Shown here: one piece after another, positions 29,498 to 38,864 of the stretch
Layout of the letters: each line of letters begins with the position of its first letter
How positions within the stretch are numbered: position 1 is the stretch's first letter
NCBI GenBank assembly: GCA_938002665.1
Contig: CALLAE010000069.1
Location: 62,001-126,000 of the forward strand
From: an uncultured Saprospiraceae bacterium
GTDB lineage: Bacteria; Bacteroidota; Bacteroidia; Chitinophagales; Saprospiraceae
Reading direction: 5' to 3'
Length of the DNA: 64,000 nt
Program-made: the position numbers and the translations under genes
Notes under the pieces: model-generated
What the model was told of the DNA's origin: nothing
The model's database searches: none
What the model saw: the letters and a program-made list of their open reading frames with translations, nothing else

Positions 29498-29521
29498 AGT
29501 GCTCTCAGATTAGAGAGCACT
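29498..29521 (-). terminator. intrinsic terminator of the type-B T9SS repeat gene
   Basis: AGTGCTCTC (29498-29506) and GAGAGCACT (29513-29521) form a 9-bp stem with a 6-nt loop. On the minus strand it is followed by TTATTTTTATT, a U-rich tract. It may also help end the plus-strand gene. Confidence 0.75.
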
Positions 29522-29543
29522 AATGGATAGTTATTCTATAACT

Positions 29544-32519
29544 CTACCTAATGACTCCAACATCCCCTGTATATATCTTGGTCTCACCATTGATAAATTC
29601 CACCTCTACGATATAAGCATAGGTTCCTATGGCTACTTTTTCGTTTCTATAGGTGCCATCCCACCCGCTCTCTATATTGCGATCTGTTGTTCGTGCACCT
29701 ATGTAAAGAGGGTTCCCCCATCTGTCATAGATAGATAACTGACTAGAGGCTACTGTAGCAGAAGCTCCTATGTTAAATAGGTCATTGACCCCATCGCCAT
29801 CTGGGCTGATGATATTGGGAAAGTAAATATCTATTTCCAATATGGATCTAATGAAAACAGAATCCAGAGCGACACATAAGAGATCATTGGTGGATTCGAA
29901 ATAGATCCACTCATCATCGTGTACGAGATAGTCTAGGACTAGTGCATCGCTCAGAAACATGTCTACCTCTGTCCACTCATTATTGATAAGATCACCTCCT
30001 TTAACCTCAGGTTCTAGAATAATAGTTTCACCATAATTCAGCTCCAGTTCTTCTTCTACATTTATCCGAGTAAGATTTTCACCCACTTCTAAGTCTAGTA
30101 CTATGAGACTATCACAGCCATTAGAGTTCATAATGGTATCAAAGTAGATGCCTGCTGCAAAAAGATCCAATTCTCCAAAAGCATAGGTTTCACCTTCACA
30201 GATCGTATCTCTCATTTCTCTCTCAGTGTCAGGAAGGACAGTAAGACTTACAGTAATGATGGAATCACAGCCCTCAGAGGTAGTCATTACCTTGAGATAT
30301 TCACCAGCTTCCTCCAGTTCTTCATCGCCGAATAAATAGTAGCTACCTTCACAGATTTTAATGTCTAGATCCATATTGTATGTTTGATGTTCTGTCAGCT
30401 CTAGAGTGATTAGACTATCACAACCATCAGAAGTCATGAACATATATTCATAGGTTCCAGGATTGGTCAATATTTCTCCATTGTATATGTAGGTACTATT
30501 CTTGCAAAATCCATCTTCTAGATAGGTCTCCTTTAAGGATAGCTCCGTCACAGTTAATTCTATAATGCTGTCACAGCCATTGGTAGTAGCTAAGGTATCG
30601 AAGTAGCTACCTCCTTGAGTAATTAGCTGGTCACCAAAAGTTAAATCTTCTTCTGGACATAATTGTGAATCTTGGTAGGTGTATGCAGCATCATAGTAGT
30701 CTAGTGAAAGTGAGACTATGCTGTCACAATCATAGGCAGATGCCAATGTGTCTAAGTAGATACCTGTCTCCGTAAGCCAGTTGTTATTGTATAAATAGCT
30801 CTCTCCCTCGCATAGTGTAAGCTCTGATAGGGTGACAGGAATCTCATTATAATATTCTACCATTATTCTTTCTACTAGCGAATCACATCCTGTAAATGCA
30901 GAGGGCAAATAGTTATAATAAATGCCGGCAGAAAATATCCATTCATCATAAATAAAAACCGAATCCTGAGGGCAGAGATATACAAAGACTGGAATCGTAT
31001 CAGGCGGCACTAGCTCATGTGGATAGTAGTCCAGTAGTTGTGCCTGGTCTGCGGTGCAGCCATAGGAGTCAGTCACCAGTACTTTTATGTCATAGGAGCC
31101 CCTGTTATTATAGCTGTATAGGAAACTACTTTCGGTCTCTATGTCGTTATTGTCCAGATTCCATACCCATTCCAAGTCCGCTGTAGAAAAATGATCGGAG
31201 CTTCCTTGGAAGCTCACTGGGCCTGCTATACATGTGTCATAAGTAATACTCATTTGTGGCTCTATGTCAGGTACTATTCTGACTTCTAGATAAGCAGTGT
31301 CAAAGCAGGTGCCTCCATCATTAAGTATCATAAGCCCTGAGTAGAGTCCAGCTTCTTCAAACTCGTAATCCAGATCTCTGTGGTCACTATCAGAGGTTTC
31401 GAAAACCACTGTATTATCTTCGTTAGAAAACTGCCACTTATAATCCTTGATGAAGGCTTGGTTTTCGCTTTCATTGATAAAGCTAAAGGCTCTTTCATCA
31501 CAGGTTTCAAAGTAGGCAATGGAATCAGCTGGCAGATCAGTCCTACTTTTAAGGTAATTATCTGAAAATACTTTGGCAATTAGGTTATCTGAGCACTCCA
31601 CTACATTGAACTCGAAATCCCTTCTTGTCTTAGTTAGGAGTGCGCCATTTCTATATTCTTCTATGCAGACTGCCACCACAAATGAGCCAGTAACACTTGG
31701 TGTCCCACTCAAGAGTCCAGTTATATTATCCACACTTATCTGAGGAGCTCCAGGCATAGGATTCTGATCTGTGAAAGGTACTCTGTATGGGATAGAGCTA
31801 TATGGAGGTAGGCATATCTCGGGGTCAGGAGTCTGCCCGCCACATCCACCTGGTAGGGAAGTGTCAGCACTGGCAAACTTAGGTGGGCAAAATTTATACA
31901 CCAGTTCATCGCCGTCTACGTCTATCGCAGAGTTATCGACATTGAGTGGATAATTGGCGCAGATGAATATCGGAGGGAGGTCATTGAAAGTGGGACTACT
32001 ATTTCCGTTTCTGAGAGCTTCAGGTGTGATGATGATATCATATACAGAGCCTATATCTCCTCCTACACCTTCAATGTTGTTGATAGTATAGTTTCGACAG
32101 CACTTCTGATAAGAAATCATGTAGTTATGATTTCCGACTTCCAGAGTAAGTTCGAATGTGTAAGTGCCTACCTCTAGTCGTTCTTGATTAAGGTCTCTAT
32201 CCTTGCAGGGGTCATTGTCGGGAGGAACTTCGGCAACTATTCCTAGGGGGACATTTCTGATCGCCTTATAAGATTTCCATGCACCCCAAGTTTCTTGTTC
32301 GAAAACACCAAAACTTGCATAGGCATCGTAGTCTATGCCCACTGGGTCTCTATAGAGTTTCATAGTCACTTCGTAGGTTACAATGGTTTGGTCAGTATTG
32401 TATTCTATAAACCGATACGATATCTCGCCTCCTACAATATGAGATGCCCTAACTGTGAAAGTCAAATAAGAAATGAAAAGTGCAGTTATAATTAGTCTGT
32501 ACAGATTAGAAAGTTGCAT
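29544..32519 (-). CDS. secreted repeat protein with type B T9SS (CHU_C / gliding) C-terminal domain
   Basis: 991 aa. A signal peptide ends near TVRASH, and the mature start ASHIVGGEISYRF is typical of large Bacteroidota surface proteins. Residues ~30-330 are a conserved N-terminal region. PKD-like domains follow at ~340-500 (DYKWQFSNEDN; LEWVWNLDNND). About six ~51-residue repeats with the pattern CEGExYxF...GxYxDT...GCDSIIxLxL follow. The last ~95 residues are the gliding-motility-associated C-terminal domain (FPNIISPDGDGVND, YDRWGNPLY, WDGTY). That domain directs export by T9SS without the type A signal. A likely adhesin or surface-layer protein. Confidence 0.85.
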   Translation of the reverse strand: MQLSNLYRLIITALFISYLTFTVRASHIVGGEISYRFIEYNTDQTIVTYEVTMKLYRDPVGIDYDAYASFGVFEQETWGAWKSYKAIRNVPLGIVAEVPPDNDPCKDRDLNQERLEVGTYTFELTLEVGNHNYMISYQKCCRNYTINNIEGVGGDIGSVYDIIITPEALRNGNSSPTFNDLPPIFICANYPLNVDNSAIDVDGDELVYKFCPPKFASADTSLPGGCGGQTPDPEICLPPYSSIPYRVPFTDQNPMPGAPQISVDNITGLLSGTPSVTGSFVVAVCIEEYRNGALLTKTRRDFEFNVVECSDNLIAKVFSDNYLKSRTDLPADSIAYFETCDERAFSFINESENQAFIKDYKWQFSNEDNTVVFETSDSDHRDLDYEFEEAGLYSGLMILNDGGTCFDTAYLEVRIVPDIEPQMSITYDTCIAGPVSFQGSSDHFSTADLEWVWNLDNNDIETESSFLYSYNNRGSYDIKVLVTDSYGCTADQAQLLDYYPHELVPPDTIPVFVYLCPQDSVFIYDEWIFSAGIYYNYLPSAFTGCDSLVERIMVEYYNEIPVTLSELTLCEGESYLYNNNWLTETGIYLDTLASAYDCDSIVSLSLDYYDAAYTYQDSQLCPEEDLTFGDQLITQGGSYFDTLATTNGCDSIIELTVTELSLKETYLEDGFCKNSTYIYNGEILTNPGTYEYMFMTSDGCDSLITLELTEHQTYNMDLDIKICEGSYYLFGDEELEEAGEYLKVMTTSEGCDSIITVSLTVLPDTEREMRDTICEGETYAFGELDLFAAGIYFDTIMNSNGCDSLIVLDLEVGENLTRINVEEELELNYGETIILEPEVKGGDLINNEWTEVDMFLSDALVLDYLVHDDEWIYFESTNDLLCVALDSVFIRSILEIDIYFPNIISPDGDGVNDLFNIGASATVASSQLSIYDRWGNPLYIGARTTDRNIESGWDGTYRNEKVAIGTYAYIVEVEFINGETKIYTGDVGVIR
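30085..30985 (-). repeat. six tandem ~51-codon repeats in the type B T9SS protein
   Basis: Each unit carries a Cys-x-Gly-Glu start, an aromatic/Phe-Gly centre, a G-x-Y segment and an ending (G)CDSI/L hydrophobic strand. Six units are readable; they have diverged at the DNA level, so recombination between them is unlikely to be recent. Confidence 0.7.
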
Positions 32520-32670
32520 ACAAGTTTTTTACGGATTATGTTGTTCAAAAAACCGAGTATTACTTATTGCAAAGAAGGGGGAGGGCTTTATAAATTTGGG
32601 AGTGGGATTATAATCTGCAGTTTAAAATTAAGGATAATACGCTTTAAAAGTAATTGTTATATAATAATTA

Positions 32671-32682
32671 GGGGAATACCCC
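32671..32682 (-). terminator. short hairpin after the 32712 hydrolase gene
   Basis: GGGG (32671-32674) pairs with CCCC (32679-32682) across a 4-nt loop, with TAAT/ATTA pairing possible outside. It lies about 30 nt beyond the stop of the minus-strand gene, followed by A/T-rich sequence. The stem is short. Confidence 0.3.
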
Positions 32683-32711
32683 GATTAAGCTATGTATGCT
32701 AATCCGTGTAA

Positions 32712-33719
32712 CTACTGAATCAGTTCAGTTCTAGGTATGAGTTGGAGTACATTCTCTGTGTAGGCAAAGATGGAATCTTGGACAGACTTCCAGTTTTTAT
32801 TCATGTATATAGAACTTATCACATGTCCATATCCATCGGCAAAGGGAATGACTTTGAGCTCAGGTGCAGGAGTACCACTATGCTCTACATAGTCATCTAT
32901 AGCAGCTATGGAGATGATCTTATCCATGGTATCTTCGTCTTTATAAAAGTAGCCTATAAAGGTTGGCACTGCATTCTGTTTCCATATGGCTTCTGTCATG
33001 GTCTGATCTAAGAGCGATCTCAGCGCTATGAGGCCTTCTATTCTATAGCGCTCATTCCAGTAGGGTTTTGCCGCTTCTGGTGCTTTCCATTGTCTGTAAT
33101 CACTGCCTACTATTTGCTTTAAGATTTGCTTGCCCCATGGTTTGGTAAGAAATATGGAATTTGCATCTGCAAGATCAAAGTTCGGAGAGGTCATAAGCTG
33201 AGCATGGATTGAGGGGTCATTTGCAGCTAGATAAGTGCTGAGAGTGCTGCCAGTAGAGGTAGACATGACTATCACTCTATCGCCTACGAGTCTTCCTACT
33301 GCAATAGCATGCTTAGCAGACTCTACCATGCCCAGTGGTGTTTCAGTTAGTAATGCATCTGGGTCAGTGAGGCCTTGTCTAGAAATTCTTCCCAGAACAA
33401 TATTGCAGCCATACCTCTCACCAAAGTTTTCTATGATAGGATGTGCTTCTCCATATGAAGCTTCGAAACCATGAAGATAGACTAAGGCATAAGGCGTTTT
33501 CTTGAGACTATCTGCCCAGATAATTCTGGATTCGTTATCAGGCTTTACCGAACCTACAGCAGTTTCCTTCTCAGCCAAATAGCTATCCACTTTATCTAAA
33601 GGAAGGTCTAGACTCATTGGCTTATTGTCTACCTTTTTATATTTGACTTTAGGTCCCAAAAGAAATGATATGATACATACCAGTATGAACGCTAACACTA
33701 TTTTGATAAGGAGCTTCAT
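32712..33719 (-). CDS. alpha/beta hydrolase with N-terminal membrane anchor
   Basis: 335 aa. Residues 5-25 (IKIVLAFILVCIISFLLG) form a signal anchor. The hydrolase fold shows YALVYLHGFEASYGE (oxyanion HG), the nucleophile elbow STSTG in VIVMSTSTGSTLS (first position Ser rather than Gly), an acidic residue after YFYKDED and a late His in DGYGHVI. Possibly a carboxylesterase or lipase of the periplasm. The following gene on the same strand is 192 nt away, so it is likely transcribed separately. Confidence 0.75.
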   Translation of the reverse strand: MKLLIKIVLAFILVCIISFLLGPKVKYKKVDNKPMSLDLPLDKVDSYLAEKETAVGSVKPDNESRIIWADSLKKTPYALVYLHGFEASYGEAHPIIENFGERYGCNIVLGRISRQGLTDPDALLTETPLGMVESAKHAIAVGRLVGDRVIVMSTSTGSTLSTYLAANDPSIHAQLMTSPNFDLADANSIFLTKPWGKQILKQIVGSDYRQWKAPEAAKPYWNERYRIEGLIALRSLLDQTMTEAIWKQNAVPTFIGYFYKDEDTMDKIISIAAIDDYVEHSGTPAPELKVIPFADGYGHVISSIYMNKNWKSVQDSIFAYTENVLQLIPRTELIQ

Positions 33720-33841
33720 CTATTCAGAAACTTTATTCGTGGTATAGGTATAAATTGAACCAAGATAGATATTAGTCAGTCTTTTTCTACTCTCAGCCAA
33801 TTACAATATTATATATTGAGGATTATTACAATTTCGAGCAT

Positions 33842-34909
33842 ATGAAAAATCTAATCTTCGTCCTAGCGCTTCTTATTTATATTCCTCTAGTAGGTCAGTA
33901 TGAATTCACACATACCAAGGATGTAGAATGTACTCCCGTTAAGAATCAAGCCAAGACTGGAACTTGCTGGTCTTTTGCGACCTCTTCTTTCATAGAATCC
34001 GAACTCATGCGTATGGATAAGGGTCAGCATGATCTTTCGGAAATGTACGTTGTAAGAAGTATTTATCAGGACAAGGCTAAGAATTATATCCTCAGACAAG
34101 GGAAGGCCAATTTCTCTCAAGGAAGCTTGTCACATGACCTGATTAATATTGTAAAAAAGAGTGGAGTTATGCCTGAGGCAGTGTATTCTGGGCTTTTACC
34201 TGGTGACAAGGCACACAATCATAGCGAGATGGAGGCAGGGCTAAAGGGTTTTTTGGATGGTGTTTTGAAATCAAAGAGACTGAGTAAAAAATGGCCGCAA
34301 GCCTTAGATGCTATTCTGAATGTATATATGGGAGATGCGCCAAAATCTTTTACTTACAAGAATAAAAAGCATACACCTGCATCGTTAGCCAAAGAGCTAA
34401 GCATAGAACCTGATGAATATGTCAATCTTACTTCCTTTACTCATCATCCTTTTGATGCTTCTTTTGTATTAGAGATACCTGATAATTATTCCAATGGTAG
34501 TTTTCAGAATATACCGATGGATGACCTGATTGCTACCATAGATAAAGCTTTAGCCAATGGTTATACTGTGGCCTGGGATGGTGATGTCAGTGAGAAGGGT
34601 TTTGATGCAAAGAAAGGTCTAGCTGTACTCCCTGCTCAGCCAGGAAGAAAAGACTTATTTGATAAGCCAGGGGAAGAGCTTAAGGTTACTCAGGAACTGC
34701 GTCAAGAAAATTTTGAAAGCTTTTCTACGACTGATGACCATCTGATGCATCTAGTAGGAACAGCTCAAGACCAAGAAGGTAACGATTACTATATCGTAAA
34801 GAATAGCTGGGGGCCTATCAGCCAATTCAAAGGCTATCTATATATGTCTAAAGCATATGCAGCCATGAAGACTGTTTCTATAATGGTACATAAGGATGTG
34901 CTTAAATAG
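33842..34909 (+). CDS. C1-family (bleomycin hydrolase-like) cysteine peptidase, secreted
   Basis: 355 aa. Signal peptide MKNLIFVLALLIYIPLVG. The papain-like catalytic residues are all present: Cys42 in KTGTCWSFA with the preceding Gln of VKNQ, His in DDHLMHLVGTA (aligns with the THAM motif of PepC/bleomycin hydrolase), and Asn in YYIVKNSWG. An Asp/Lys-rich central insertion fits the C1B subgroup. Unlike cytoplasmic PepC it carries a signal peptide, so it acts in the periplasm or outside. Stand-alone gene. Confidence 0.85.
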   Translation: MKNLIFVLALLIYIPLVGQYEFTHTKDVECTPVKNQAKTGTCWSFATSSFIESELMRMDKGQHDLSEMYVVRSIYQDKAKNYILRQGKANFSQGSLSHDLINIVKKSGVMPEAVYSGLLPGDKAHNHSEMEAGLKGFLDGVLKSKRLSKKWPQALDAILNVYMGDAPKSFTYKNKKHTPASLAKELSIEPDEYVNLTSFTHHPFDASFVLEIPDNYSNGSFQNIPMDDLIATIDKALANGYTVAWDGDVSEKGFDAKKGLAVLPAQPGRKDLFDKPGEELKVTQELRQENFESFSTTDDHLMHLVGTAQDQEGNDYYIVKNSWGPISQFKGYLYMSKAYAAMKTVSIMVHKDVLK

Positions 34910-35017
34910 ATTATAGTTATATCTCTTTTTACTTTTCTATGACAATCATACAAGCCTATCAACACTAATCATAGGCGCTTTTGTCTACATTCGCACCCGA
35001 AATAAAAATGGGTAAAA

Positions 35018-36853
35018 ATGAGATATTTTGCTGTTCTATTCGCTTTCCTACTTACTTTCAATCTCTTTGCTCAAGATATCGTATCAGATAGCCTTGCCGC
35101 AGAAATAGAAGAAATCACGATACGTGCAAATCGGCTAGCCATTCCTTTTTCTGAAGATTCGAGAAGTATCTCAATCATTACACAGAATGAGATAGAAAGG
35201 CTCAATGTCCTGAGCATTAACGAATTATTACAAACGGTAGCTGGCCTAGATCTTAGGCAACGCGGTGCTAATGGCGTCCAAGCAGACTTATCTATCAGAG
35301 GTGGTACTTTCGAGCAGAGCCTTGTACTCATAGATGGTGTACGTATGTCTGATCCCCAGACCGGCCATCACTTGATGAACCTACCACTACATATGCAAGA
35401 CATAGAGCGAGTAGAAATCATCAAAGGTCCAGCGGCAAGAGTATATGGTCAGAATGCCTTTGCTGGAGCTGTAAATATTGTAACTAAGATGCCTGAAGAA
35501 ATAGGCGCGACTGTAGCCTTAGAAGGGGGAGAGTATAAGATGCAAAATATCTCTGCAGCAGTCTCTTTACCTGTAGGCAGTTATATGCAGAAATTAAGTG
35601 GTGCCTATAGATCTTCCGATGGATACAGATTTAATTCTGATTATAAAATCGCCAATCTTTTGTATCAATCTAAAGTAGATATAGCAAACTCTACATTAAA
35701 TTTCAAGGCGGGCTACGTAGATAGAGATTTTGGCGCTAATGGTTTTTATGGTAGAGAATCCTTTACTGATCAGTACGAAACTGTCCAGACCTCCTTTGTT
35801 TCTACTGAACTGCAGACCAGCATAGGTGAAACGAAATTGACGCCTCGTGTGAGTTATCGTCGGAATAAGGATAACTGGCAATTCATGCGAGAGGATCCTG
35901 GTTTTTTTCAAAACTTCCATACGACAGATGTTGTAACTGGAGAGCTACATGGTTCTAGATTACATGGCTTAGGGTCCCTGGGCTTTGGTGTCGATTACAC
36001 TTATCTGTCACTCACTAGTAGCAATCTCAAGGACAGCTTGGGCAATGGGGAACATGTGAGGAAGCAAGTAGGTTTGCACCTAGAAAATAGATTTATACTT
36101 GCTGATGGAAAACTGGATATTACCCCTGGTGTCATGGTTCTTAACTTGTCTGACTACGGCACTTCTTTTTACCCAGGTATAGATATAGGCTATGAGTTGA
36201 GTGCTGGACTTAGGTCATTTGCTAACATAGGTTGGACGACTCGTATTCCGACTTTTACAGACTTATACTATCAGGATAGTGGAAATGAAGGGAATCCTAA
36301 TCTAACTGAAGAAAATGCTTTTACTTATGAGCTAGGACTGAAATATCAGAACAGAGGACTACAAGCTAGTCTCAGTTATTTTGACCGTCAGGCTTCAGAC
36401 CAGATAGACTGGTTTAGAGAGTCAGAAGAGGATAAGTGGATGCCTGATAATTTTAGTTCAGCTAGCTATAGGGGTATAGATCTTAGTATGAAAGCTTTGC
36501 TCAGCAAGACTGCTCTAATAGAATATGTCTCAGTAGGGTATACCTATCTGTCTGCGACGTTTGAAGAAAATGATTTTGCTTTTTCTAGAAATCAGCTTGA
36601 GAACCTACAGCACCAGTTTATTTTTAACTCTCAGTTAACTCTAGGACCTCTCGCCCTAAATGTAATGTTGAAATATAATGATAGAGTTTCTCTAGAGGAT
36701 TATTATACCATCAATACCAATCTTAGCTATACAATAAGAAATCAGAGAATCTTTATCAGAGCAACTAATCTTACTAATCAGATCTATAGGGAAACCAATC
36801 TAGTAGAGATGCCAGGCAGGTGGATGAGTGGTGGCGTGAATATTAAGTTATAA
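35018..36853 (+). CDS. TonB-dependent outer-membrane receptor
   Basis: 611 aa. A signal peptide (MRYFAVLFAFLLTFNLFA) is followed by a TonB-box region and a plug domain (ITQNEIERLNVLSINELLQ, VDLSIRGGTFEQSLVLIDGVRM, VEIIKGPAARVYGQNAFAGAVNI). A barrel to the C-terminus is consistent with a BtuB/siderophore-type receptor. It lacks the CarboxypepD domain of SusC, so it is not a glycan transporter of that class. Substrate is unknown. No riboswitch is seen in the 108-nt upstream gap. A one-mismatch -7 element (TACATTCG) lies at 34986-34993. Confidence 0.9.
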   Translation: MRYFAVLFAFLLTFNLFAQDIVSDSLAAEIEEITIRANRLAIPFSEDSRSISIITQNEIERLNVLSINELLQTVAGLDLRQRGANGVQADLSIRGGTFEQSLVLIDGVRMSDPQTGHHLMNLPLHMQDIERVEIIKGPAARVYGQNAFAGAVNIVTKMPEEIGATVALEGGEYKMQNISAAVSLPVGSYMQKLSGAYRSSDGYRFNSDYKIANLLYQSKVDIANSTLNFKAGYVDRDFGANGFYGRESFTDQYETVQTSFVSTELQTSIGETKLTPRVSYRRNKDNWQFMREDPGFFQNFHTTDVVTGELHGSRLHGLGSLGFGVDYTYLSLTSSNLKDSLGNGEHVRKQVGLHLENRFILADGKLDITPGVMVLNLSDYGTSFYPGIDIGYELSAGLRSFANIGWTTRIPTFTDLYYQDSGNEGNPNLTEENAFTYELGLKYQNRGLQASLSYFDRQASDQIDWFRESEEDKWMPDNFSSASYRGIDLSMKALLSKTALIEYVSVGYTYLSATFEENDFAFSRNQLENLQHQFIFNSQLTLGPLALNVMLKYNDRVSLEDYYTINTNLSYTIRNQRIFIRATNLTNQIYRETNLVEMPGRWMSGGVNIKL

Positions 36854-36864
36854 GGTAACAGGGC

Positions 36865-37458
36865 TTACGAGAAATCTGGAAATTTTTCTAGGTCAGCTAT
36901 ATTGTCAAGATCTGATAGCTTCTGAACTACAGTAAAAAGCAAGCCCTCAGCAATGATTTTTTGTCTGGTCTGCTCGTAAACTTCAGCAGTACTCCAGTGA
37001 ATATCCTCGAACAGAATGGGATGGTTTTTTTTCATTCCCAAGAGATAGTAACCGCCATCTAGGGTCGGCCCTAACACCACGTCTACCAGCTCCAATTTCT
37101 CAAAAGCTTCTTCTACTAACTCAGTTGTCAATTCAGGGCAGTCGCTGCCTATGATAACGGCTTTCTCGTTTTCGGCTAACACAGTTTCGAATGCGGCTCG
37201 CATTCTATCGCCCAGGTCTCCTTTAGCTTGGAGGAGTTTATTGAAGTCGTGGCTGTCCCAGTCGTCGTTCTCATTGATTTCAGTATCATAGAACAAGTAT
37301 TTTTTCGACTTAGTGGCTAAGGCAGTTTCTTTGGTGTAAGATAGCAACTTGTTATAGACGGCTACAGCCTTTTCATCTCCTATGGATTTAGCAAGACGCG
37401 TTTTGACCTTGCCGGGTACTGGATTTTTAATAAATATTATGAGGGCTGCTGACTCGAT
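36865..37458 (-). CDS. TIGR04282/DUF2064-type glycosyltransferase, start codon probably ATC
   Basis: About 197 aa from the proposed start. The N-terminal segment ALIIFIKNPVPGKVKTRLAK and the central IIGSDCPELT, VVLGPTLDGGYYLLG and ILFEDIHWST motifs are characteristic of the TIGR04282 nucleotide-diphosphosugar transferase-like family (often called arsenosugar biosynthesis glycosyltransferase). In-frame ATG, GTG or TTG occurs only at 37347, which would remove the nucleotide-binding N-terminus. A stop codon lies seven codons before the conserved start. ATC at 37456-37458 sits exactly where the family's Met is expected; ATA codons a little further are alternatives. The gene follows the HlyD-like gene after 21 nt and may depend on its transcription. 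Confidence 0.75.
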   Translation of the reverse strand: MESAALIIFIKNPVPGKVKTRLAKSIGDEKAVAVYNKLLSYTKETALATKSKKYLFYDTEINENDDWDSHDFNKLLQAKGDLGDRMRAAFETVLAENEKAVIIGSDCPELTTELVEEAFEKLELVDVVLGPTLDGGYYLLGMKKNHPILFEDIHWSTAEVYEQTRQKIIAEGLLFTVVQKLSDLDNIADLEKFPDFS

Positions 37459-37479
37459 GGTTTTGGCTTTTTAGCAAAG

Positions 37480-38862
37480 CTAATCTTTTTCGTCCTTATC
37501 TTTTTTCTCATGTTTCTTTTCATGAATTTCACTGCCATCTTCTAGTTTGGTAGAAATGGCAGCATAAGGGCCTTTTACTATCTTCTGCCCATCAGATAAG
37601 CCACTGAGAATCTGAATATACTCATCGTCCTGTATGCCGGTGGTGACCTCTGTCATCTGTACAGAATCCGCTGCCACTGTGAAGATGACTTCCATGAAAT
37701 CATCATCGGTCTTTTCTTTTTGGTATTCTTCGGGCTGATCTTTGTTTTCGTCTTTCTCTCTTGCTGACACAGCTTGAATCGGGACTGAAAGTACATCTTT
37801 GGCTTGGTTAGTATAGATATCTACAGAGGCTGACATACCTGGTCTGAAAGGATACTTCTGAGTGGCAGTGCTGAGGCCTTTATAGGAATCAGAGTCTACT
37901 CTTATTTTTACTACAAAGTTGGTTACCTGATCAGTAGTAAGTGTCATTCCTGCCGTGGCTATGTTAGCAGCAGAATTAGCAATTTCTGTCACAGTACCTA
38001 GGAATTTCTTACCGAGATAAGCATCTACTTCTATATCTACCTTATCCCCAAGCTCTACTCTTACGATATCATTTTCTGAAACGTCTACTTGTACTTCCAT
38101 GGTGTTGAGATTGGCAATACGCATCATCTCAGTACCAGTCATCTGAATTGTGCCCACGACCCGTTCTCCTTGCTCTACACTAAGACTGGACACAATACCA
38201 CTCACAGGAGCCTTGATAGTAGTACGACCAAGGTTGGTCTGGAATTCCTTCAGGGTAGCCTCTGCACTTTCCACATTATACTGAGCACCTTTGATACTTT
38301 CTTCCGCAGACCTTATGCTGGCTTCTGCTGCTCTGATATTAGCTTGGAGATTTTCTACATTGGATTCTGAGAGATCGTAATCTGCTTGCGAGATGATGCC
38401 ATCTTTAAGTAATTGGACATTTCTTTCTAAGATGCTCTTTGCATTTTTGAGTTGTACTGTGATCTGTTCTTTTTGCGCGATGCTAGCTTCTTTTTGGCTT
38501 TTAGAAACAGCCATTTGCGACTTCGCTCCACTAACTGCTGCCTTGCCTCTCTGTACAGTAGAAACATAGGATTCTGGGTCTATCTTAGCCAGCAACTGAC
38601 CCGATTTCACACTATCCCCCTCCATGACAAAGAGTTCTACTATTTCTCCAGAAACATCTGAACTTATTTTTATCTCTTTTTCTGGAAATATTCTTCCTGA
38701 GGCTGAGACCTTCTCCTCTATAGTTCTTTTAGTGACTTCATCAAAATCTACAGCTATACCTTTAGGCTTAGTAGAGTTCTTGTAGAAAGCAAAGGCTGCT
38801 ATCGCCCCAATTATAAGTAAGAGTATTACTAAGAACCAAAACCTTTTTCCTCTCTTGGCCAT
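37480..38862 (-). CDS. HlyD-family efflux periplasmic adaptor
   Basis: 460 aa. An N-terminal anchor (FWFLVILLLIIGAIAAFAFY) is followed by the barrel-sandwich/lipoyl strand GEIVELFVMEGDSVKSGQLLAKIDP. A long alpha-hairpin (~90-200, many Gln/Ala/Ser) is followed by the second lipoyl half (TTIKAPVSGIVSSLSVEQGERV), beta-barrel and membrane-proximal domains. The C-terminus is a short Lys/Glu/Asp-rich tail. It resembles MacA/RND adaptors that link an inner-membrane pump to TolC. It lies 2 nt downstream of the TolC-family gene. No pump gene follows; the next gene is the glycosyltransferase. Confidence 0.9.
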   Translation of the reverse strand: MAKRGKRFWFLVILLLIIGAIAAFAFYKNSTKPKGIAVDFDEVTKRTIEEKVSASGRIFPEKEIKISSDVSGEIVELFVMEGDSVKSGQLLAKIDPESYVSTVQRGKAAVSGAKSQMAVSKSQKEASIAQKEQITVQLKNAKSILERNVQLLKDGIISQADYDLSESNVENLQANIRAAEASIRSAEESIKGAQYNVESAEATLKEFQTNLGRTTIKAPVSGIVSSLSVEQGERVVGTIQMTGTEMMRIANLNTMEVQVDVSENDIVRVELGDKVDIEVDAYLGKKFLGTVTEIANSAANIATAGMTLTTDQVTNFVVKIRVDSDSYKGLSTATQKYPFRPGMSASVDIYTNQAKDVLSVPIQAVSAREKDENKDQPEEYQKEKTDDDFMEVIFTVAADSVQMTEVTTGIQDDEYIQILSGLSDGQKIVKGPYAAISTKLEDGSEIHEKKHEKKDKDEKD

Positions 38863-38864
38863 AT

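Noticed and set aside
34986..34993. TACATTCG as promoter of the TonB receptor gene
   Set aside because: One mismatch to the -7 consensus and no -33 TTG; mentioned in the gene entry only.
35018..36853. Second SusC-type transporter
   Set aside because: It has neither the CarboxypepD-like domain nor a SusD partner; a BtuB/siderophore-like receptor fits better.
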